In this document: piece after piece, positions 46,100-58,500 of the stretch
Numbering within the stretch: the first letter of the stretch is position 1
How the letters are laid out: every line of letters begins with the position of its first letter
Assembly (NCBI RefSeq): GCF_030272615.1
Contig: NC_081410.1
Span: 122,326,640 to 122,390,639, forward strand
DNA length: 64,000 bases
Direction: 5' to 3'
From: Cryptomeria japonica
Taxonomy: Eukaryota; Streptophyta; Pinopsida; Cupressales; Cupressaceae
Notes under the pieces: model-generated
Databases searched by the model: none
What the model was told of the DNA's origin: nothing
Seen by the model: the letters and a program-made list of their open reading frames with translations, nothing else
Translations under genes and position numbers: made by a program

Positions 46100-46295
46100 A
46101 TGGCCACTCTTAGGGTTATAGACATTATGGATAAATCTAGACCTCCTTTAAAGAAGTGAACACAAAAATCAACTGTAAATGACACTACTACCGCATTTTA
46201 CTGCATGATGGTTAATGTTGTTCACACCAAGGATGTTCGAGTTTACATTCATGCTCGTAGGGTAGAGTTCGATCACATAAAAATGACATATTTCA
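46100..46295 (+). pseudogene. ORF2 of the outer element, N-terminal fragment
   Basis: MATLRVIDIMDKSRPPLKK is followed by a stop and then NDTTTAFYCMMVNVVHTKDV, RVYIHARRVEFDHIKM. The TKDVRVYIH stretch aligns with FEDVRAYIH in ORF2 of the inner element. It is cut off near 46295, where unrelated sequence begins. ORF2 resumes at about 49216. Confidence 0.6.
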
Positions 46296-46511
46296 AAGAG
46301 AAACATGTTGACCACACATGCCACCATAATCTCCAAGGTCGGTACCAAATGAAGTGTATAAAAAGATAATGAAACACATCAATCGGTCAACCCAAAAATA
46401 TCTTCCAATGAAAATTACTAAGTGCAGATCACCACACACCATGGTGAGATCCATATCAACACTCTAACTCATCCTCCAAAGCTTATTCAAACCAAAAGAG
46501 CATAATCCAAA
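46296..46511. repeat. Fragment also present at 34130-34330
   Basis: CTCCAAGGTC, CACATCAATCGGTCAACCC, CTTCCAATGAA and CACACACCATGG match, in order and orientation, CTCCGAGGTC, CACATCACTAGTTGGCCC, CTTCCAAATGAA and CACACACCAAGG at 34130-34330. The origin is unclear: an LTR fragment or an inverted piece of ORF2 are both possible. Confidence 0.5.
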
Positions 46512-47535
46512 TGTAGACACCTAAATTTGATTAATCTAATTAATTGAATTTAGCTAACCTAAATGCTTTTAAATTAAATAATTACACATTATTTAATTAA
46601 TTAGTGTTCTGTCCTTCTAGTTAATTAATTTTATTTATTACAATATAGTCCATTTTAATTAATTATTTGACAACCCAAAATCATCTAATCAATTAAATAT
46701 CTCCCCTTCCTCTATTAAATAAATCAAACACATGATTTGATTATTTAATTCACTTTTGTCCTTTTCTTCTAATAATAGAATTAATTAATTAATTAATTAA
46801 ATTAATACTATTTCCCCACATGTCTCCTAACCTAAAACACCCCATATAACCCTTATCCTATCCTAACCCTTGGGTTCTAACTAACCCTATCCACTCAAAC
46901 CAACCTTATCCCTTCTAACCCCCCCTTCACGTGCATGTGCACATTCCTAATATCTTTAATATATGGAAAAAAATCTATATTATTTGAGTGGTTATCTCCC
47001 AAATAGACATGTGTCCTAAGGACACATGTCACTCCCCTCTTTGACACCTATCTTTTCCAAAGACAGTTGTCATTTCTTGTTGAGCCAAGTGTGGAATCCC
47101 ATTCCACATGACACCTTGAGGATTGCCACTTAGGACAAGTGTATCATTTCTCAAATCCTCCCTCCCCTCACCAAATCCTATTATATCCCTCCGTTTTCTA
47201 TTTATTTTATCCACCTTTTCATAATCATGTCATCATAATGCCATTTTGCATACTCATATCAATCCATCATTTGCACCCATTTTAGCTTAACTTGCATAAT
47301 AATGATCATGTAGTGTATCTAGCATCCTTGGAATCGAAGATTGAGCACACCTCAAACCGTGGGATAATCAAATCAAAGAAATAAAATGGATTTTGTGTCT
47401 CTACTTTCTTTTACTAATTATACTTCATTTATTCCTTTTCAGTATCCATTGTGAGTGTTTGATTTATTTGTAATTGCTTGGTTGTTAATATAATTTCAAT
47501 CTTTTTTGTATTTGCACTCACATTTTCTTCACACA
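46512..47535 (+). mobile_element. Probable Ty3/Gypsy-type LTR
   Basis: It begins TGTAGACACCTAAATTTG and appears to end TCTTCACACA. TTTTCGGCATGCCCAGTGGG follows, a form of primer-site region I associate with some plant Gypsy elements (from memory). The segment has TAATTAATTAATTAA tracts and C-rich stretches near 46830-46930. No second LTR is visible in the window, so the element is 3'-truncated or rearranged. Confidence 0.45.
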
Positions 47536-49215
47536 TTTTCGGCATGCCCAGTGGGACCCACTTCATGGGTCATTTCTCACATTTTTATCATTTTAGTGTG
47601 TTATTTTGCAGATTTTGAGCACTTGCAAGCAAGAACATGGGAATACAGGTGGATTTACGCCTCGGTGGAAGTCTATTTCTTCAATAGCTGAATTTTGATA
47701 AATGACGGGATTACAGTTTGAAACAATGATATCGACAGGAGAAATGATGAGAATGTGTTATCGTATTCATACGAAAGGTATAAATTTTGTATTATGCTTT
47801 TGGGTTTTTATATTTAATTCTATCAATTTACAGTAAAATAGTGGGATTGCTAGGAAGAATATTGGGATTGCATAGAGAAATGGCAGGATCGCTCCTCTGT
47901 CTATGGATTTGTTAATCTATCTAGTTTAGCAATTTTATTTTTACTAGTAGGGTAGTGGGATTGCTAGGTAAAATAGTGGGAATGTTATGATAAATAGTGG
48001 GAATGCTCTGTATTTTTTTTTCCTGTCATTTTCCCCGAATATTAATTTCACTAACCCGCTAATCTGCTATGTGTTTTCTAGTTTATGCCTAACATTTGGT
48101 GTAGGTCCGATAGTAGAAGACTCCAAAACCTCGCAAAACTCTAATTTGTTTATTGCAAGGCTGCCAAAGGGGGGTGCACTCACAAAAAAAATTATTTGGG
48201 TTAAAATTAACTATGTGCTTTCTTCTTAGTTAGAAAACACTTCATTTTTATAAGAAAAATAAACCCTTGTATTCCATGTCTGGCACACTTGTGCACATGA
48301 GTAGACCTACTGCTAACACACACTATCCTCTCCCTTGGATCTTATGGTCCTGGTTGCAAGAGAAAAGTGTTAGTGACATTCAATTTTAATTTTTTAGTAT
48401 TAGAGGGCCTGCCTCCCAAGTAGCTAATAAGGTCGGGTAAGAGGGAATGACCCAAGCGGTACTTTCTTTTGGTCTGATATATAAATATTCACGATTTTGG
48501 CAAAATCCATAATCAAGTCGTGCAGTTGTGCTATACTGATAGTTTCTCTCAGTATCTACATACAAATACCTTTGTGGTCTTGACAAAAGTCAAAATCCCC
48601 TGGTGCTTGTATAGTATATGCATAAAAACCTGTGTTTTACAGGTTAGGAAATGTCTTAAATGAGCTAGCCACCACATGTATAGCCACCAAATTTATCCTG
48701 AAAGTTCCTCCACTATGAACCATTGTTTTAGCAACCCAAAAATGTTTTGCTTGCTAGTGCAGGAGGTCAGACCTCCGATGTCGCCTCGATTTTTACCTTG
48801 CATTGTTGAGATAGATGTCCCCTAGTTCATAAGATCATTGAATCTTTGGGGTATGAGATTTTGGTGCTCTCGAGAATTGTGTGCCATGGTGGGGGAGCCA
48901 ACACCACTAAAATATCTTTCTATCTACTTCATCTGAGGTATTTGGAGAAATCCAGGTGGGGATTTGATAGGTAGTATCATTTGTCCACCCTAAGAAGTAC
49001 ATGATTGTAAATGTATTTATCATACTTGCATGCTTGTTGTGTTTGGTGTCACAAAGTCTTTTTCCAAAAAGTCAAGTCTCAAAATTGTCCAAAATCAGTG
49101 GATTCGTAGTCATCTTTTGTCATTTTAGTCTATCGGAAATTGTAGTAATGCTACTTGTAACCGCAAGATTGCAACTTGAAATGGTGGGATCGTTGTTCAT
49201 TATTAAGTCAGTTTA
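47536..49215 (+). other. Leader/internal remnant after the Gypsy-type LTR
   Basis: No gag or pol motif is readable. AGTGGGATTGCTAGG-like words recur at 47840-47860 and 47945-48010. GGTGGGGGAGCCAACACCAC occurs at 48889-48908. This fits the non-coding leader of a large Gypsy element, but the assignment rests mainly on position. It ends where ORF2 of the outer Copia-type element resumes. Confidence 0.35.
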
Positions 49216-50640
49216 GTGCTCCTTCAGTTGACAAAGGGAAACCAAAGAGATAGTAGATCAAAAAATTTCAAGGAGATGAAAGAGGCAAAATTAATGATAC
49301 AAGAGTGTGCTCCTTTGGTTGAAAATGAGCTAGAGGACCTTTCTAACATTCAAGACATTGATATGTCTACTTTTGATGCTCCATCAATAGGAACTAATGG
49401 TTATGATGATAGTACTCAGTTGAACAAATGACTCTTCCTCTAAATAAGTCCAATATTGATGGACAAGATGCAAATAAATGAAATGAGAAGAATGCAAAGC
49501 AAGATGCTCCAGAGAACACCAAAATATAGAGGAGGTTTGTGCTAAAGAAAATATTGGTGCTAGAGAAGAAGGAGAAAAGGAACTAGCTAGTACAATGAAT
49601 GTTGATAGCCGAGAGGAAAAGGAAGAAAAAAATCCTAAGAAGGATACTATAAGAATGTGTAGAAGGTTCCTAAAGAAATAGATAAGAAGAAAGAGGCTTC
49701 TTTAACTAATATCGATGTTGGTGAGGGATCTTCTGACTCTTTTAATGACCTATTAGGTCTCCAAATACAGTTTGAGCTTGTGGTAACACCACAACTATTA
49801 TAGCTACTAACCCACAAGAGGCAGATAGATTTGTTAGGCATTTCTCCTCTTCACAAATTTAAATTAAGTGATATATTGAATGCATCTATTGGGAAGGAGT
49901 TTTTATAGGAACATGTGAAAAAAGATAGCCTTATTGATAGTGTAGTGAAGGTGATACATGAGGGCTTACTGGAGGTGGATATTTATGCATCTTTAGGACC
50001 AGAACAACTATTGAAGCTTCTAATAGATTCCTTTAAGGATCATAAATCTCATGTAGAGAAGAAAGTAGAGGAAGAAGCCCTAAGAAAATTCAATGATAAG
50101 AGAATGGTCAAAGTTTTTGATAGTGTGCTAATGCACACAACACATTGCAGAACAAATTAAAAGGGTTTGAGGATAGTATTAATGAAGTTGTGTATTTATA
50201 TCAATTTTTTTTGAGTTTGTTGGAATCCACATAAGTATAAGAAGTCAAATTGACTCAATTGAGTCACAAATTTTTCACTTGGTTGGTGTGTATGATGTGA
50301 GTAAAGATAAAGATGTCTCCATCAGAGTACAAGTAGAATAAATTCATTTGCGGCTATCCTTGCTACAAGAGTAGGGAGACCAAATGAAGAGACATTTTTA
50401 TATGTTGATGGAAGTGGTAGATCTCATATTGGCTTCCTTTTCTAGCATTTTGAGGGAAGATGAATAGGAAAGGCAAAAATGAAGGTTTTGGATAATGTTG
50501 ATATAGTTGAGGAATTGTAGTTTGAATGTCAAAACCCGATTCTTACCTCAACGAAGGCTAATTGGGATGCAACTCTGGTTAATCTCAAGGTAAAATATAA
50601 AGAAATCCTACCTTTCAAAAGTGAAACTAAGACATAGATG
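49216..50640 (+). pseudogene. ORF2 of the outer element, C-terminal part
   Basis: Segments in frame include SRSKNFKEMKEAKLMIQECA, PLVENELEDLSNIQDIDMST, KKEASLTNIDVGEGSSDSFN and SLIDSVVKVIHEGLLEVDIY, then a charged coiled coil (KSHVEKKVEEEALRKFNDKR). The last part STKANWDATLVNLK aligns with FDAFKTSWDTCL at the end of inner ORF2. The SPLHK...LLKLLIDSFK block aligns with SPIEL...ELKALTEHIS of inner ORF2. It confirms the two ORF2s are homologous though well diverged. Several stops. Confidence 0.6.
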
Positions 50641-50859
50641 AGATAGTCTTTTGTTATACAATTTTGTAATATAATGCAGTATCAGTTTTGGGTTCATGAT
50701 TGAAATCTTGTCATTTTTTAGGAATCTCCATCCAAGGCAGAGAATTTTGAGATGTTGTACACTACTAGGGGGATCATGTACAATATTATTTTGGTCAAGA
50801 AAAAACTATGCCCTTTTCCATTGATGTCAAATGAGAGATGCTAGATTGATACTATGTTG

Positions 50860-50984
50860 GAAAGATACTGGTGAAAGGGGGAGATTTATATAGTTGTTCA
50901 AGGGGGAGTTTGTAGAATCTGTATAGATTTAGATGATCTTGTAAATACATGTATGATGTTGCCATCAATGACAAATGGGGAGAT
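50860..50984 (+). other. Three poly-purine tracts of the outer element
   Basis: GGTGAAAGGGGGAGAT near 50870, TTCAAGGGGGAGTTTG near 50898 and ACAAATGGGGAGAT ending at 50984, directly before the LTR start TGTTTGCAATATG. The layout is the same as at 44434-44590. Confidence 0.85.
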
Positions 50985-52699
50985 TGTTTGCAATATGTGT
51001 TGTCATTGATGTCAACCTGATGTTTGATAATATGTGTTCCCATTAAGAAGATGAATGGAGCATGCGTTGTGGTCATTGGTAAATTAGATGATATGTGTAG
51101 GGAATATTTGAGAGTAGGTTCTCCTCTTGCTCAGTTATGCATCTAGAGATCTACAAGAAAGATAGTCCAGAGAAGTATCAGAGGTATTCATGACAATTCA
51201 GAGGTATGCCTGATGGTAGTATATCAATTTGGAATTATGGTATTTATTGACACACTTGACCTTTGATTTGGTCACATAATGTATTCACCTTGGTTGATGT
51301 CTACATGGTGAGGAAGTCATTTGGATGTTGTTTGAGTTCAAAATCATAATTAAACAAATTAAGAATTGTTAAGTGTTGAAATAGTACATTTCCCTATGAC
51401 TATGAGCTAGTACTTTGTTTTGCATTTTATCGCATTACATCCTCTAGTTGTGCTCAAGATTCAAAATTTTTTCGGTGTTAGGTGGCTACTATCAATTTTT
51501 CAAGTCGCAATATCTTCTATAGGAAAAGTTATAAGAGTTTGAACTCTAGATCACAGTTTGTCAGTATAAGGTGTTCTAGTTGGCTCACTACAATGCTCTA
51601 TATTCTAATATGGTGAATGGTTTGGCTATGTAGATTTGGAAAGATTTTGAGGATGGTTTATTAAATTGGTTACATGATATTAAAGATCATTGGTGCTTCA
51701 GTGTATGATATTTCATCATGTTGTTGACGCATAGTCTATTTGATCTGCATTGTGATTTCCAGTTCAATGAATTACTTCTTTTACACCAACACTTGATGAT
51801 TAACTACTTCAAGAGATGTTTGTAGATATATTGTATATGGTATTTAGTGATTTCATCTTCGTCTATATAATTTTTTTTTGTCTCTCAGTGACAAGAAGAC
51901 ACACAGTTAGCAATTTTGATAGTGGTGTTGATATCTGACCCGACTAAGAATGTTTCTTCAATTGTAATTGATCCATAACCACTTGATTTGCTTTCGAGGA
52001 TGTGGTATGACACATTTGGTGTTCAGATTAATCCTTGCTTGATTCACAACCAATTTTTGATAATAATGAATGACTTTGAGGTTGACCTATGTTGTGTCAC
52101 ATGTTTCATTTATTAGGTTCAATTGAGCTGAACTAATTGAAGTTTTGGGGTATTGCAAAGGATATATATAAAACGATAAATAATTTTGAAGATGTGAGAG
52201 TTGATGTGAAGTGTTATGATATGAAAAATAATTTAGCAATGTATCAGATGATTATGAAGTGTGTAAAATTTGTGTGATAGTATTTGGGCTACAAAAGAGG
52301 ATTGTATTATCAACCTTTGTCAAATGATTCTTCTATAATAGTTCACATTATGTTTCCTATTGTTATATTATTGTAACTTTCCCTAGAGAAGTGATATTTA
52401 TCTTTCAAGTCCATTGTATCTTTCTCTAGGGTAGTGTGCCTCAGCCTACAAGTTCATGCAACAGTGGGCCTAAAACAAAAATTGTAAAACTTCTTTCATA
52501 TATTGTTAATTGATCCTCACCATGGTTTTTGCCTCCTTGGGTTTTCTACGTAAGAATCTTGGTGTTCTTGTGTGATGTATATTTTTCTTATGTTCTTTAC
52601 TTATGCATATTTAATTTAGATGATTTAAGGTTTAATGATTGGTTAAGTTTTAGTTTATGTTGATTCACCTCCCGTCTTGACATTCTCAAAGTGGAGTCA
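50985..52699 (+). mobile_element. 3' LTR of the outer element
   Basis: It begins TGTTTGCAATATGTGTTGTC and ends near GTGGAGTCA at 52699. The final ~75 bp match the 5' LTR remnant at 35989-36066. It has a diverged shared box CACCATGGTTTTTGCCTCC / GGGTTTTCTACG at 52520-52552 and TTGATTCACCTCCCGTCT. About 1.7 kb. Target duplication cannot be tested because the 5' LTR is broken. Confidence 0.7.
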
Positions 52700-52740
52700 A
52701 AATTATTCCTAGCAAGATTTCAGATGTCTTCAAATGATGC

Positions 52741-53513
52741 TTGGTAGATGTCACCTCCCCCCCATCAGGTTTAGTGCACCTATACACTTCTCATTAACTC
52801 CCCTTAGAAAGAACAACTGATGGATTCAAGAGAGTGTGATTTTTCTAGACTTCTTTAGAAGAAATTGGAATCTCTATATATAGTCCTAAAAGGTTAATCT
52901 TATCTTTGGTACATCCTAAGGATGTCCTCTTTCTTCATATCTCCACCCCTAAAATAATCTTCTTGGCACTTCTACATATTTTTTCCTTTATTATATCCCA
53001 ACTTGTAATAGAATTTGTGCCCAACACCATAAACCATCTCAAAGCAGCATCCTTCAAGGTTGTTGGGAAGAGTTTTAGTCTATAGGCATTAGTGGTGTAA
53101 TAATAAGTTTGACACAATACATCACACTGAAACAATAAAGTATCAGGGTCCTTTATATAATTAAGCCATACAAGTTAGGTAGAGAAGATGGAGGCATGTT
53201 CTTGAGTTCAGTTGCTCTTTCTTGGTTAGAGATGGGGAACTCAAAAGTAACTACTTTTGTAGGGTTCTCTACTTCTACATCAGTCATTGTTGCTGCAGGA
53301 GTTTCTTGTGTTGTTTCCTCTATTGGTGTGGTTGCTTCTTATGTTTGGGTTTCATTAGAAGATATTACATCTTTTAGTTCACTAAATGGATCTTCATTCT
53401 CCCATGTTATGTATGATAAATCTTCAAGCTATCTTATTGAAGGAAAGATATCTTCTAAACACTGTGTAGAGGGAATAAACCTTTCTAAAGAACCCCTCAA
53501 TCATCACATGTAA
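52741..53513 (-). pseudogene. Ty3/Gypsy (Athila-like) gag fragment
   Basis: Reading leftward, an acidic N-terminal part (ENEDPFSELKDVISSNETQT) is followed by PPSSLPNLYGL and DPDTLLFQCDVLCQTYYY after a frameshift. The capsid signature RLKLFPTTLKDAALRWFMVL and ITSWDIIKEK follows. This is the common gag of plant Gypsy elements. The downstream part fades near 52741, next to the outer Copia-type LTR. Pol is absent. Confidence 0.75.
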
Positions 53514-53674
53514 TAAAAATGTGGAGCTTATGAGATACCTTTTTGCACTTATTAGTGAATGATTTGAAATTGATCTTAAAGTCTACTAGTCATAATGCTA
53601 AAAAAAACATCTAGTCTAAGGAAATAAAATAACAAAAAAGTAAATCTAAATAGATAAATCCTAAACCTTAGTAC

Positions 53675-53697
53675 CATCCCTGATAATAACACCAAAA
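53675..53697 (-). other. Decayed primer binding site of the Athila-like element
   Basis: The minus strand reads TTGGTGTTATTATCAGGGA, which looks like TTGGCGCCGTTGCCGGGGA after C-to-T and G-to-A changes. It lies upstream of the gag fragment in the correct orientation. The LTR would extend rightward from about 53700, be interrupted by the Copia at 53864, and resume after 61103. Confidence 0.6.
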
Positions 53698-53863
53698 ATG
53701 ACTGGTTGCTACTAATTACAATAGGTTGATGTACACAACTCAATGCATTCTCTTAACAGACTAGAAAATCCCTAAATTAAGTAGCCTACTATCCTAGAGA
53801 GGCCCACTTAATTATCAACTATCAACTAAGGGCGTATATACTTGGATGCTGCTAGCACTATAT

Positions 53864-55285
53864 TGATGAATAATGATGAACAACAAATACCCCAATTGGG
53901 ACTGAGAGGGGTGGGGTGTGAATTAGTACAGGCAAAAAAAACTTTCTCAACAACTTATCTAGTTAAAGCAATACCAACTGGTTGTCACCATTATTGAACT
54001 TAACCGCGACAATATCAGTTAAACACAGTAAGACATCAGACACCATAAACAGATAAGTCTGAACACTTCAAATATGATCAATTCTTGATATCAACTTCAC
54101 CCATAAATATATGCATGTGGTATACTAGTAATACCATAACCTATTAACTCTGCATGCATAATATTTCAACCAAATAATTCATAAACATCACATGAAAAAT
54201 GCATAACACATAACACACAGATTTTTCACGTGGAAACCCAAATGGGAAAAACCACGGTGGGGGTGAATACCCACAAGCTTGTTTTTGAACTCTTTTGAAG
54301 CTTGCCTTGTTACGAGCCTAGTTCGGTTAAAGACTTTACAATAAGGTTCCGTTAGGAACCGATCCTATTAGAGATCACCCAATTAAGGGATGGCTATATA
54401 CCCTGTTAAAGGTTGAAACCTTGTTAGAGGTTACCTCGCTAGAGGATTTGAAGAACTTAATGATCTTGAGTCACCTGGTTACAGGTTAACAATAAGCCTG
54501 TTAAAGCTACCCGGTAAAGGGATTTTCCAACTGTTGAAATGATTAGAAGACACCAGGTAAAACTTCTAATCTGATAATAGCACTACATGCCAAGGCAGAT
54601 CCTTTTCATTTCCTCTACTTTGCAGTCACACTCTGCAATTTTCCTCTTACTAGTTTGGCAAGTATCTCATCACTTAGATACACACAACTTTTGTCAACAA
54701 CTTTATAATAGCAAACGTCATCGACCTTATAGACAACAGTTAGGTTGGTAGAATAAACCCTAAACCCTAAGCATCTTAGGTTTACAACACATGCGGTCTA
54801 ATCTTGACCATCCAAACACATTGTATATAGTATTACAATTTCAAATAGATCACAAGACAATATACATCGTTCATTCATCACCGCATATAGAAGTCAGTAA
54901 CCCATCATGCTTTCTTCTCATACCACCAAGAAGAATGATCATTCCCAAGGTAGACTCCAAAAGTAGTCGATCTTCTCATGCAAGATCCTCAAGGAAATCC
55001 TTCACGTGCACAAAAGTTGACATGGCACCTAGATCTCATTCACATCTCTTAGCTAACTCATCACAGAGTATCATCGGTTGCATCGCACAAGCTGGATCAT
55101 CAAACCAATAACCCTAGAGCTGAGACTGCCAACTGGTAGTCACAGTTAGTGAAACCCTAACACCGGTTCACTTCATCTCTTCCTACCTCTTCATACCAAT
55201 TCACTTGAACTTATTGACATCAATGACAACATACATTATCATCATATCAACATGTTGGTTCATCATATGCCAATGATATCCAACA
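53864..55285 (-). mobile_element. 3' LTR of the Copia element
   Basis: Begins TGTTGGATATCATTGGCATA at 55285 and ends CA at 53864. Contains the shared box CACGTGGAAACCC / GGGAAAAACCACGGTGGG at 54227-54262, and a series of GTTAGRGG and GTTAAAGG words at 54320-54510. Preceded by a poly-purine tract. Confidence 0.95.
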
Positions 55286-55490
55286 ATCTCCCCCTTTGGC
55301 ATTGATGGCAATACTCAGTGTAGCATTGCAACTGTAGACATCATAGACCAGTGTATCTTCATCATTAGATATATTATCCTCCATACATCAGATATCATCT
55401 CCCCCATACATCAGATATCTTCTCCCCCTTTGACAACAATGCCAAAGTGGAGGCACAAGCTTCCAAAATCTACTATGTTGCTCCCCCTAA
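55286..55490 (-). other. Four poly-purine tracts of the Copia element
   Basis: On the minus strand: TTAGGGGGAG (about 55481-55490), GTCAAAGGGGGAGA (55421-55434), TATGGGGGAGATG (about 55395-55408) and GCCAAAGGGGGAGAT ending at 55286 next to the LTR. The spacing resembles that in the pol-less elements. Confidence 0.85.
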
Positions 55491-55565
55491 GGAGTAGCAT
55501 TCTTCAACACATCAATCCTAAAGAATTTGTCGCTGTAGTACTTGAATGATGCAAAGCACACAACT

Positions 55566-58500
55566 TTAATTGATTTCATGAAGGGGAAGAACCCCTAATT
55601 CACCTCTCAAATAGGTAAATGTAGTCTTCGGTAAGGGCTTAGTGAATATGTCTGCTAGCTACTTCATTATTGTGAACTTTCTCTCTCAAGAAGTGATATT
55701 TAGGCTCAATGTGCTTAGTTCTAGCATGCAATACTAGATTCTTGGAAATATTTATTGCACTTGTGTTATAACAAAATATATTTACCAGTTCAGATACAGG
55801 TACTTTGAAACCTTCCAATACATGCTTCATCCAAATTGCTTGAGTGCAGTTCATAAATGCTGACATATATTTTCCTTTAGCTGTAGATTGGGAAATACAA
55901 CTCTGCTTCTTACTTGTCCATGATACTAATCTTCCTCCGAGAAAGAACGCTCCATCGGTTGTACTCTTCCAGTCATCCATATTACCTCCCTAATCGACAT
56001 CGGTATATACCTTGAGATTATAGTCACCATTATATGGATACCACAATCCATAATCAACTGTTCCTTTTAGATATCTAAGAATATTTTTGATAGCTACCAA
56101 GCGGGATTCTCTTGGACATTTCTAAAAATGAGCTACTATGCCTACTATATGAGCAATATCCGGTCTGTTGTGCACCACATAGTGTGGTTAATCGATCATT
56201 GACTGATACTCCTTTTCATTCACCAGTGTTGAATCATCTTCCTTAGTCAGTTTACAGCTAGTCACCATCGGTGTACCAATCAGTTTTCTTTCCTCCATGC
56301 CAAAAGTCTTCAATACCTCTTTGACATACTTGGACTGGGTAATAAAGATACCCTCTTTCATTTGCTGAATCTGTAAATCAATGAAGAATTTAGCCTCTCC
56401 TATTAAAGACATCTCAAACTCTTTCTTCATTTCATCTGCAAACGCATGACTCATTTTATCATCTCCTCCAAAGATTATGTCATCCACAAACACTTCACAG
56501 ATCAAAATCTGATCACCTTTTGATTTCAAGTAGATGTTGCTATCTTCACTTGTTCTCTAAAATCCAATCTTCACAAGATGAAAGTGTAGTCTTTCATACC
56601 ATGCCCTAGGTGCTTGTTTCAGTCCATACAGAGCTTTGTGTAACCTGCACACCATGTCACTATCTTCTGATAAGGCAAACCCTTCTGGTTGCTCCATATA
56701 CACTTCCTCTTCCAGGATTCCATTCAGAAAAGTAGACTTCACATCCATCTGATAAACCTCAAATTCATTAAATGCTGCAAATGCAACTAGCATTCAAACA
56801 CCTTCTAGTCTAGCCACAGGAGAAAAGGTTTCTCCATAGTCTTCTCCCTCCTCCTGAGACTATCCCTTGCATACAAGCCTAGCCTTGTTTCTTACAACTA
56901 TGCCTTCTTCATTCAGCTTATTCCTGAAGACCCATTTGGTACCAATGACATTTTTATGTTATGGTCTGGGCACCAAAGACCATGTCACATTCTTTTCTAT
57001 CTGTTCTAGCTCCTCTTCCATTGCTTTAATCCAATCTTCATTTGTAAGAGCTTCTCTGGAAGTATTGGGTTCAAATTTAGAAATCATGAAAGAGTTCTCC
57101 TTCACTTTTCTTCTTGTGAGTATCTCTGCATCTTTATCTGCTATTATTTGCTTTGGATCATGATGCAGCTTCACATATCTAGGAATGACTCTAGCCTGAT
57201 CTACTAGCTTTTCTTCTTCTCCTTCACTTGCCTCTTCTTCTTCTCTCACTGCAGCTTCTACTGGTACAGGAACACTGAGATCTTTACAAGTTTCTTTCTT
57301 AATCGGTTCCCAGAAGGCTATACCCAGTTCATCTTCCACTTATTCACTGAATGTTTCCTCAGGTTCCTTAGGGGATTCATCAACCCTGACATTGATACTT
57401 TCAACAATTTTCTGAGTTCTATTGTTGTAGCACTTGAGAGCTTTGCTCTTAGTGGAATATCCTAGAAATATTCCTTCATCATATTTTGCATCAAATTTGC
57501 TCAAATGCTCACCTCTCTTGATATAGCACTTACTACCAAACACTTTAAAGTAACTCATAGTGGGAGTTTTCTCGGTCCAATACACATAAGGGGTTTTATC
57601 TTTTCCTTTCTTGATGAGTACTCGGTTCATAGTATAGATTGCAGTGCTCACTGCTTCTCTCCAAAAGGTGTGAGCAACCTTTCCTTGGATCAACATTGTT
57701 CTAGCTGCGTCAACTATAGTCATGTTGTTTCTTTCTGCTATACCATTTTGTTGTGGTGTCCTTGGGGTAGACAATTGCCTCTTGATACCATTATCTTCAC
57801 AGTACTTATTGAATTCATTAGAAGTGAATTCTCCTCCTTGATCAGTTCTCAAGCATTTTATCTTTTTACCACTTTCTTTCTCTACTAATGCTCTGAAAGC
57901 TTTGAACTTTCTAAATGCTTCAGACTTGTCTTTCAAGAATGTGAACCACATCATTCTTGAGAATTCATCAGTAAGAATCATAAAATACCCATTTCCCTAA
58001 ATACTTCTAGTTTTCATAGGACCACACAAATCAATATGCACAAGATCAAGTTAATTTTCTGCTGAGAAAGACTTACCTTTAAAAGTTGAGGAAGACATCT
58101 TCCCAAGTTGACATTCTCTACACAAAGAATTCTTAGGTTTGTTCAGCAAAGGTAATCCTCTTACCACTTTGATCTTACTATCTTTAACAATATTGTGAAA
58201 GTTCATATGACAAAGTCTCCTATGCCATATCCAACTATCATCAAACTTAGCCATTAGACACCAACTTATCTTGGCATTCAACTAAAATAGGTTGCCTCTA
58301 GTCTGCTTACCGGTGGCAATAAGTTCACCACTTTTCCTAATTATACTGTAGACTCTGCCTTTAAATTCTAGAACTAGTCCTTTGTCATTCAATTGAGCAA
58401 CACTCAACAGGTTATGATTAAGACCTTCTACCTAGTAGACATCATCTGCACTACTCTTTCCATTCAGTGAGATGGATCCTTTACCTTTCACCAAGCATGG

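Larger units (their letters stand above)
35989..52699 (+). mobile_element. Outer pol-less Copia-type element (host of the nest)
   Basis: The parts in order are a 5' LTR remnant 35989-36066, PBS 36069-36080, ORF1 36100-37264 plus 45512-45672, a leader, ORF2 start 46100-46295, ORF2 end 49216-50640, poly-purine tracts 50860-50984 and the 3' LTR 50985-52699. Two insertions interrupt it: the element at 37265-45511, and a Gypsy-like LTR segment starting at 46512. No protease, integrase, reverse transcriptase or RNase H motif is found in any part. Confidence 0.7.

Noticed and set aside
53196-53513. Plus-strand 105-codon frame
   Set aside because: The minus strand here encodes a recognisable Gypsy gag; the plus frame is its shadow.
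54750-54775. AAACCCTAAACCCTAA, telomere-like, also near 60570
   Set aside because: Only two units, at the same position in both LTRs of one Copia element, so it is LTR sequence rather than an interstitial telomere.
57505-57888. Plus-strand 127-codon frame
   Set aside because: Antisense shadow of the Copia integrase coding region.
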